Source of the DNA: GAS188 sp035949255
GTDB lineage: Bacteria > Pseudomonadota > Alphaproteobacteria > Rhizobiales > Beijerinckiaceae
DNA length: 64,000 bases
NCBI GenBank assembly: GCA_035949255.1
Contig: DASZIL010000042.1
Span: 40,107-104,106, forward strand
Reading direction: 5' to 3'
Shown here: in pieces, positions 60,534 to 64,000 of the stretch
Layout of the letters: each line of letters starts with the position of its first letter
Numbering within the stretch: position 1 is the stretch's first letter
The notes under the pieces: model-generated
What the model was told of the DNA's origin: nothing
What the model saw: only the letters and a program-made list of their open reading frames with translations
The model's database searches: none
Position numbers and translations under genes: made by a program

Positions 60534-60559
60534 AACGCAGTCGATTGGAATTTTGTTCC
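60534..60559 (-). promoter_or_regulatory. EcfG-type promoter of the His-rich gene
   Basis: On the minus strand GGAAC (60559-60555), exactly 17 bases, then CGTT (60537-60534). This matches the EcfG consensus at every position and sits 50 bases upstream of the start codon. Confidence 0.65.
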
Positions 60560-60659
60560 CTAAGTACTCGGCGCCCCCAACGACGAGGGTGGGTCGGGGG
60601 TTCACGATGGCCTCAAACACAACGGCGCGCGGGAGTAGAGGATTCCATCAGCCGAAAGC

Positions 60660-60944
60660 CTAGGCCCGAAAGATCGACTTCGTAAGTCGCCGATGGTTGG
60701 CGCGCACTTTCCGCCGGTAGTGCTTCACGACGGAATTGGCGGACCCTCTGCTCGCGAGTTTGAAACCCGCTTCGCCCGCGGCAAAGATTTTCTCGCTCAC
60801 CATGCGGCGTGCTTCCTTCGCCCCTTTCGCGCCGCCGCGCGAAAGCTTCATCATGCGCATGGCGATCACCTGCTGCGCCTCGAGCGTCGCCAAATTCACG
60901 TCGAGAGCGAATTTGAGCCAATTGCTGAAACTTCGCGATCCCAA
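60660..60944 (-). CDS. Small helical protein, phasin-like
   Basis: The 94-residue product is rich in Ala, Arg and Lys, predicted wholly helical, and lacks a signal or membrane segment. Blocks TLEAQQVIAMRMMKLSRGG, EARRMVSEKI and SVVKHYRRKVRANHRRL resemble a small protein family common in Methylobacterium and relatives; the helix pattern is similar to phasins but the length is half. Function is unknown. A candidate EcfG promoter lies about 64-88 bases upstream, so it may be part of the stress regulon. Confidence 0.7.
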   Translation of the reverse strand: MGSRSFSNWLKFALDVNLATLEAQQVIAMRMMKLSRGGAKGAKEARRMVSEKIFAAGEAGFKLASRGSANSVVKHYRRKVRANHRRLTKSIFRA

Positions 60945-61007
60945 GCTGCAATCCTCACTAAATTTCGTCTTTCGAGAAACGACACTTACCTGCCGTGAGC
61001 CTCGTCC

Positions 61008-61032
61008 AACGCGCTTAGGACGAAATCGTTCG
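61008..61032 (-). promoter_or_regulatory. Weaker EcfG-type promoter, phasin-like gene
   Basis: On the minus strand CGAAC (61032-61028), 16 bases, then CGTT (61011-61008). One base differs from the EcfG -35 consensus. It lies 64 bases upstream of the gene at 60944. Confidence 0.35.
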
Positions 61033-61063
61033 AATGCGGAGGCTGCTCAACGCTCGAGAGATG

Positions 61064-61089
61064 GGAACCGAAGCCTCTGAAACTACGTT
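61064..61089 (+). promoter_or_regulatory. EcfG-type promoter of the two-helix membrane gene
   Basis: GGAAC (61064-61068), exactly 17 bases, then CGTT (61086-61089). It matches the EcfG consensus fully. It supports the start at 61110 rather than the ATG at 61092, which would lie almost at the transcription start. Confidence 0.65.
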
Positions 61090-61109
61090 GCATGCGACGG
61101 AGGCTTTCC

Positions 61110-61439
61110 ATGCTCAGTCCCTTGCAGGAAGTGCTGGTCCCTCGCGCCAGGCCGGCGAATGACAATAGCGACATCTCGACCGCGGTCGTGACTCGCAAAG
61201 GTAAGATCACGGCCTATTTCACCGGCCGCGTGATTATGATTGCCTTAATCTTTAGCTTTTCTCTCGCCGCCGCGATCGTGCTCTTTCACCGCAACCCGGA
61301 TGAGCATATGAGCGGGCTTCTTGCCGTGCTCTCCGCCTTGGGACTTGGCCTGATCGCCTGGGCCTTGGCGACGGCGTTCTTCCTCGTGGCGATGGGAGCC
61401 ATTCTTTACCGGATGCTACCCCGGCGCCGCCCGCGGTAG
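61110..61439 (+). CDS. Small two-helix membrane protein
   Basis: The 109-residue product has a cytoplasmic N-terminus with PRARPANDNSDISTAVV, then two hydrophobic segments (MIALIFSFSLAAAIVLF and LSALGLGLIAWALATAF with AFFLVAMGAILY after it) and a basic tail RRRPR. I do not recognise a named family. The start at 61110 has GGAGG six bases before it; an upstream in-frame ATG at 61092 overlaps the promoter. The EcfG-type promoter just ahead suggests it is a stress-induced envelope protein. Confidence 0.7.
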   Translation: MLSPLQEVLVPRARPANDNSDISTAVVTRKGKITAYFTGRVIMIALIFSFSLAAAIVLFHRNPDEHMSGLLAVLSALGLGLIAWALATAFFLVAMGAILYRMLPRRRPR

Positions 61440-61620
61440 AGCGCGTGCTCCACGTCAGGAAATCTCAGGCGCTGCTCGAAGCACGGTCGCCATTTCGCAT
61501 CCGAGATTCTAGGCGGTCATCGACGACCGACGCTCGTAATATTTTTGCCAGGTGCGGCTCGCGTCACATTGATCCGCGTCAAGATCCACGTCGAAATGCT
61601 CAAAATAATCCGGAAGCGTC

Positions 61621-61646
61621 CGAACGAACATGCGAGTAGCCGCGTT
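61621..61646 (+). promoter_or_regulatory. EcfG-type promoter of the csbD operon
   Basis: CGAAC (61621-61625), 17 bases, then CGTT (61643-61646). One base differs from the -35 consensus. The -10 lies 29 bases before the CsbD start. Confidence 0.45.
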
Positions 61647-61675
61647 GAGCAACCGTAATCCCAGGAGATAGCGCC

Positions 61676-62161
61676 ATGAACAAAGACAGCGTCGAGGGCG
61701 GCCTGCGCAAGACCGCCGGACAGGTGGAAGAATTTGCGGGTCGTTCAACCAAGAACAAGCAGATGACGGGCGAAGGCCTTTACGACCAAGCCGTCGGCAC
61801 CGCCCAAAGCACCTATGGACAGGCGAAGGACACCTTGGCGTCGGGCGCGTCCGCGGTCCAGAAGGCCGCCGGCGACGCGATGAACGGGATCGCGAATGGC
61901 GATTTCGAGGCGCTCCGTGCCGATGTGGCGAAGCTTGCCCAGACCGTGGGGCTGCTGATGCAGAACCAGGCGAACTCGACCCGCGAGCAGATGCGCGGCG
62001 TGGTCGGGGCGGCAAGCGACAATCTCTCTCAAACCGCCGCCATCGCTCAAGACCGCTTCATTTCCATGGAGGCCGAGATGGAATCGCAGATCAAGAAGAA
62101 CCCACTCGCCGCCGTGGGGGTGGCCTTGGGGATCGGCGTCCTCATCGGGAAAATGACATGA
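61676..62161 (+). CDS. CsbD-like stress protein with C-terminal hydrophobic anchor
   Basis: The N-terminal 55 residues match the CsbD family of general-stress proteins (MNKDSVEGGLRKTAGQVEEF, STKNKQMTGEGLYDQAVGTA). Residues 60-140 are an amphipathic helix region and the C-terminus ends with the glycine-zipper KKNPLAAVGVALGIGVLIGK seen in DUF883/ElaB-type proteins that tether ribosomes or envelope to the membrane. It is therefore a fusion of two small stress modules. AGGAG precedes the ATG. It is the first gene of a three-gene set with DUF1469 and DUF3618 proteins. Confidence 0.85.
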   Translation: MNKDSVEGGLRKTAGQVEEFAGRSTKNKQMTGEGLYDQAVGTAQSTYGQAKDTLASGASAVQKAAGDAMNGIANGDFEALRADVAKLAQTVGLLMQNQANSTREQMRGVVGAASDNLSQTAAIAQDRFISMEAEMESQIKKNPLAAVGVALGIGVLIGKMT

Positions 62162-62198
62162 GGCCGCAAGGCTGGCGGGTCTGATATCGGGGCGATCC

Positions 62199-62573
62199 AT
62201 GCTGGACATTCCCCCTTCCACTCCGACCCGGAAATTGTTTGAAAACTTCGTCGAGCAATTGTCGCAGCTGGCGTCATTGGAAGCCAGGCTCTTCCGGGCG
62301 GAACTCAAGGAGACCTCGTCGAAGCTTGTTTCCGCGGCCGGGCTGACCGCCGGGGCGATCATCCTTGCGCTGGGCGGCCTGCTAACCCTTTTGGCCGCGG
62401 CAGCGCTTTTCCTTGTCAGGCTGCGCGTGCCGCCCGATGTCGCTTGCGTCATTGTGGCCGTGGTGGCGATCGCGGGCGGCGGCGCGCTTCTTCTCCTCGC
62501 ACGACATTTGTTGTCGACAAGACTAGGGGCGCCGCGCAGCCTTCGGCAACTGTCGATGCTGAGGCCGAAATGA
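62199..62573 (+). CDS. DUF1469/phage-holin-like membrane protein
   Basis: The 124-residue protein has an N-terminal amphipathic helix (SQLASLEARLFRAELKE) and two membrane helices (TAGAIILALGGLLTLLAAAA; VACVIVAVVAIAGGGALLLL). This is the DUF1469 (PF07332, putative Actinobacterial holin-X) plan, widespread with CsbD and DUF3618 proteins. Function is unknown; an envelope stress role is inferred from context. Its stop overlaps the next start as ATGA. Confidence 0.82.
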   Translation: MLDIPPSTPTRKLFENFVEQLSQLASLEARLFRAELKETSSKLVSAAGLTAGAIILALGGLLTLLAAAALFLVRLRVPPDVACVIVAVVAIAGGGALLLLARHLLSTRLGAPRSLRQLSMLRPK

Positions 62574-63133
62574 ACGACACGAGCGAAACACTCACCGCCG
62601 ACCAGCTCGAGGCAGAGGCGGACCGGGCTAGGGAACGGCTGAACGCGACGGTCGACGAGCTGCTTCTCAATCTGCGCCCGAAGAGCCTTGCGAGCGAGTG
62701 GATGCAGAGCACCGGACTGAATGAGATGACGGCAGGCGAGACGATCGAGCTTGCCTACCGGCGCCATCCGGTCGCCATCACGCTCTTCGGCCTCGGTCTC
62801 GGCTTCCTCGCCGTCGCTGGCACAAGGCGGGCCGCCGCGTCGCGTTCGGCCGGGCGGGAGACCTTTGCGCAATCGGTCGGTCAATCCTTCGCCGATCTCG
62901 GCGACACGGTCACCGGAATCGTTCGCGAACGCGCGCGACAGAATAGCGAGCGTCTCTTGAAGATCGCCGAGAGAGAGGTCGCCGCGACGACCGAGCGAAT
63001 GGCCGATGCCGTTGAACACAGCCTCGAAGGATGGCTTGCGAAAATTCCAGCCCCTCCCGCGGCCCAATCGCTTCTCACCTGCGGCGCGCAACTGCTGCTC
63101 GCGACAGCCTTGCAAGCGTTCCTGCGTAAGTGA
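62570..63133 (+). CDS. DUF3618 domain protein
   Basis: The 187-residue protein begins with the DUF3618 block LEAEADRARERLNATVDELL, then HPVAITLFGLGLGFLAVAG as a single membrane helix, a long charged helix (TGIVRERARQNSERLLKIAE) and a second weak hydrophobic segment near the end. Function is unknown. It overlaps the DUF1469 gene by four bases and forms the third member of the stress operon. Confidence 0.83.
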   Translation: MNDTSETLTADQLEAEADRARERLNATVDELLLNLRPKSLASEWMQSTGLNEMTAGETIELAYRRHPVAITLFGLGLGFLAVAGTRRAAASRSAGRETFAQSVGQSFADLGDTVTGIVRERARQNSERLLKIAEREVAATTERMADAVEHSLEGWLAKIPAPPAAQSLLTCGAQLLLATALQAFLRK

Positions 63134-63374
63134 AAGGCGCCGGCTAAAGTGCTCGCGCGAAGGCGCAAGCGTCGGCTTTCCCGGAGCGCCAACCGACCAG
63201 GGAAAATTGCGGAAAGCCCGCTCTCCCAACGCCGTTCGATGCCAGCGTTGCGGAAGGTAAAAACTTGAAGTTGCACGAGAAGGAATGGTGGCGGCGAGCC
63301 GTGTTTACGAAATGGCGCCGCGCGCCAACGTGCTGCGCTTGAACTTGCCTTCGTGAAGTCCGCGGCCGCGAGGC

Positions 63375-63998
63375 TCAGGAGCGGAACGCCGTGGATTTTC
63401 GCGGCGCATCCCGCTCGCCCTCATCAGGCGGGGCGGCCTCTTGCGGCTCCGCCGCGCGTCTTGCCCCCATCTCGCGAAGCTTACGATCGAAGCGTTCCCA
63501 AGCCGCTGCTCGCTCCTCGAAAGGCCGCTCATCTCGCAACGACAGCCGCTCGACGCCTGTAACCTCATCGGTCTCGACGGCAGCACGGCTTTCGGAGCGC
63601 GAGCCGCCAACCTGTTTTCCTCCCATGATCGGGAGCTTGAATTGCGGTTGAACGCGCAGCTCCTCGGGGCTGAGGCCTTTGGCACGGCTCTTTCGCTTCT
63701 GCATTTTTCGCGAGGGCGCGCCGGGCTGAGGTGCGCTCATCTCGAAGGGCGGATATGCATGATGCTCGCGCGCAGCGCGCTCCTCACCTTCTCCAAAAAA
63801 TGCGACGCCGAAGGCTTCGAGAAACGCGCGCACGGATTCGGCGGGCTCGCGTCGCATCGCGAGGCTCAGGCGGCCGAGCCGCGCCGCGATATCCTGGGTG
63901 ATCTCGCGGCAATAGCTGCCGCCATTGGCATGGGTCCCGTAGCGATAGACGCTGTGGCACACGCCCGCATGCGCGCATTCCCAAAGATCGCGCGCGAC
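63375..63998 (-). CDS. Hypothetical protein, 5' end outside the window
   Basis: The frame stays open to the right edge, so the N-terminus is missing. The visible part (about 208 residues) has a folded-looking segment with cysteines and histidines (DLWECAHAGVCHSVYRYG, GSYCREITQDIAARLGRL, SVRAFLEAFGVAFF), then a charged, disordered C-terminal half (KMQKRKSRAKGLSPEE, FDRKLREMGARRAAEP). I do not recognise a family. A GTG at 63962 could serve as an internal start, but upstream sequence continues in the same style, so truncation is more likely. Confidence 0.6.
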   Translation of the reverse strand, partial: VARDLWECAHAGVCHSVYRYGTHANGGSYCREITQDIAARLGRLSLAMRREPAESVRAFLEAFGVAFFGEGEERAAREHHAYPPFEMSAPQPGAPSRKMQKRKSRAKGLSPEELRVQPQFKLPIMGGKQVGGSRSESRAAVETDEVTGVERLSLRDERPFEERAAAWERFDRKLREMGARRAAEPQEAAPPDEGERDAPRKSTAFRS

Positions 63999-64000
63999 CG

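Noticed and set aside
1..64000. tRNA, rRNA, CRISPR arrays, insertion sequences and prophage genes
   Set aside because: I looked for T-loop-like motifs, regular spaced repeats, transposase motifs and phage structural genes on both strands and found none.

Overview
The window looks like a chromosomal segment of a GC-rich alphaproteobacterium of the order Hyphomicrobiales (Rhizobiales). The evidence is a SciP-type CtrA inhibitor, an alphaproteobacterial FliJ-like protein, the conserved block argS-SPOR-nagZ-scpA-scpB-tatA-tatB-tatC-serS-surE-pcm-nlpD, an ATP12 chaperone, a PmtA-like phospholipid methyltransferase, at least five copies of a hairpin repeat of the kind scattered through rhizobial genomes, and several promoters of the EcfG general-stress type (GGAAC-N17-CGTT). 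I see no tRNA, rRNA, CRISPR array, transposase or prophage.

Layout. 0.3-9.3 kb (mostly +): FliJ-like protein, ACS-type MFS transporter, UPF0104 membrane protein, PaiB-like FMN protein, SciP (-), amidase, MnmA, PmtA-like methyltransferase and a secreted phosphodiester-glycosidase-domain protein. 9.5-22.4 kb (-): the housekeeping envelope and chromosome block, carrying cell-wall proteins (NlpD, SPOR, NagZ), Tat translocase, condensin subunits ScpA/ScpB, SurE, Pcm, SerS and ArgS. 22.6-25.5 kb (-): ATP12, an RluA-family pseudouridine synthase and a membrane protein.

25.6-37.1 kb is the most accessory-looking part. It holds a CHASE2 adenylate cyclase, an MGT-like glycosyltransferase, a glycosyltransferase made of two tandem copies of a DXD-type domain, a TPR plus beta-barrel outer-membrane protein, a FecR-domain periplasmic protein, a zinc alcohol dehydrogenase and two tandem paralogous FkbM methyltransferases. 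Together they suggest a surface-glycan or glycosylation locus with its own envelope signalling. A 22-bp palindrome lies in front of the outer-membrane/FecR pair.

37.3-46.1 kb: release factor 3, then a minus-strand operon (amino-acid-type ABC transporter, polysaccharide-deacetylase-family hydrolase, AtzA/TrzA-like amidohydrolase) that looks like uptake and hydrolysis of a nitrogenous compound, then a saccharopine-dehydrogenase-like/DUF4166 fusion. 46.1-52.7 kb: a membrane GGDEF-EAL protein divergent from a PstS-like periplasmic protein, then an unusual redox pair, a 2Fe-2S ferredoxin-reductase and a cytochrome b561/ethylbenzene-dehydrogenase-like fusion. 52.9-57.3 kb: an RND efflux pump and its adaptor.

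57.5-64 kb: a ROK sugar kinase followed by a cluster of small stress and envelope genes (SDR with long N-terminal tail, His-rich exported protein, small helical protein, CsbD/DUF1469/DUF3618 operon). Five EcfG-like promoters sit in only 1.7 kb here, so the region appears to be a general stress response island. The window ends inside a 5'-truncated gene of unknown function.
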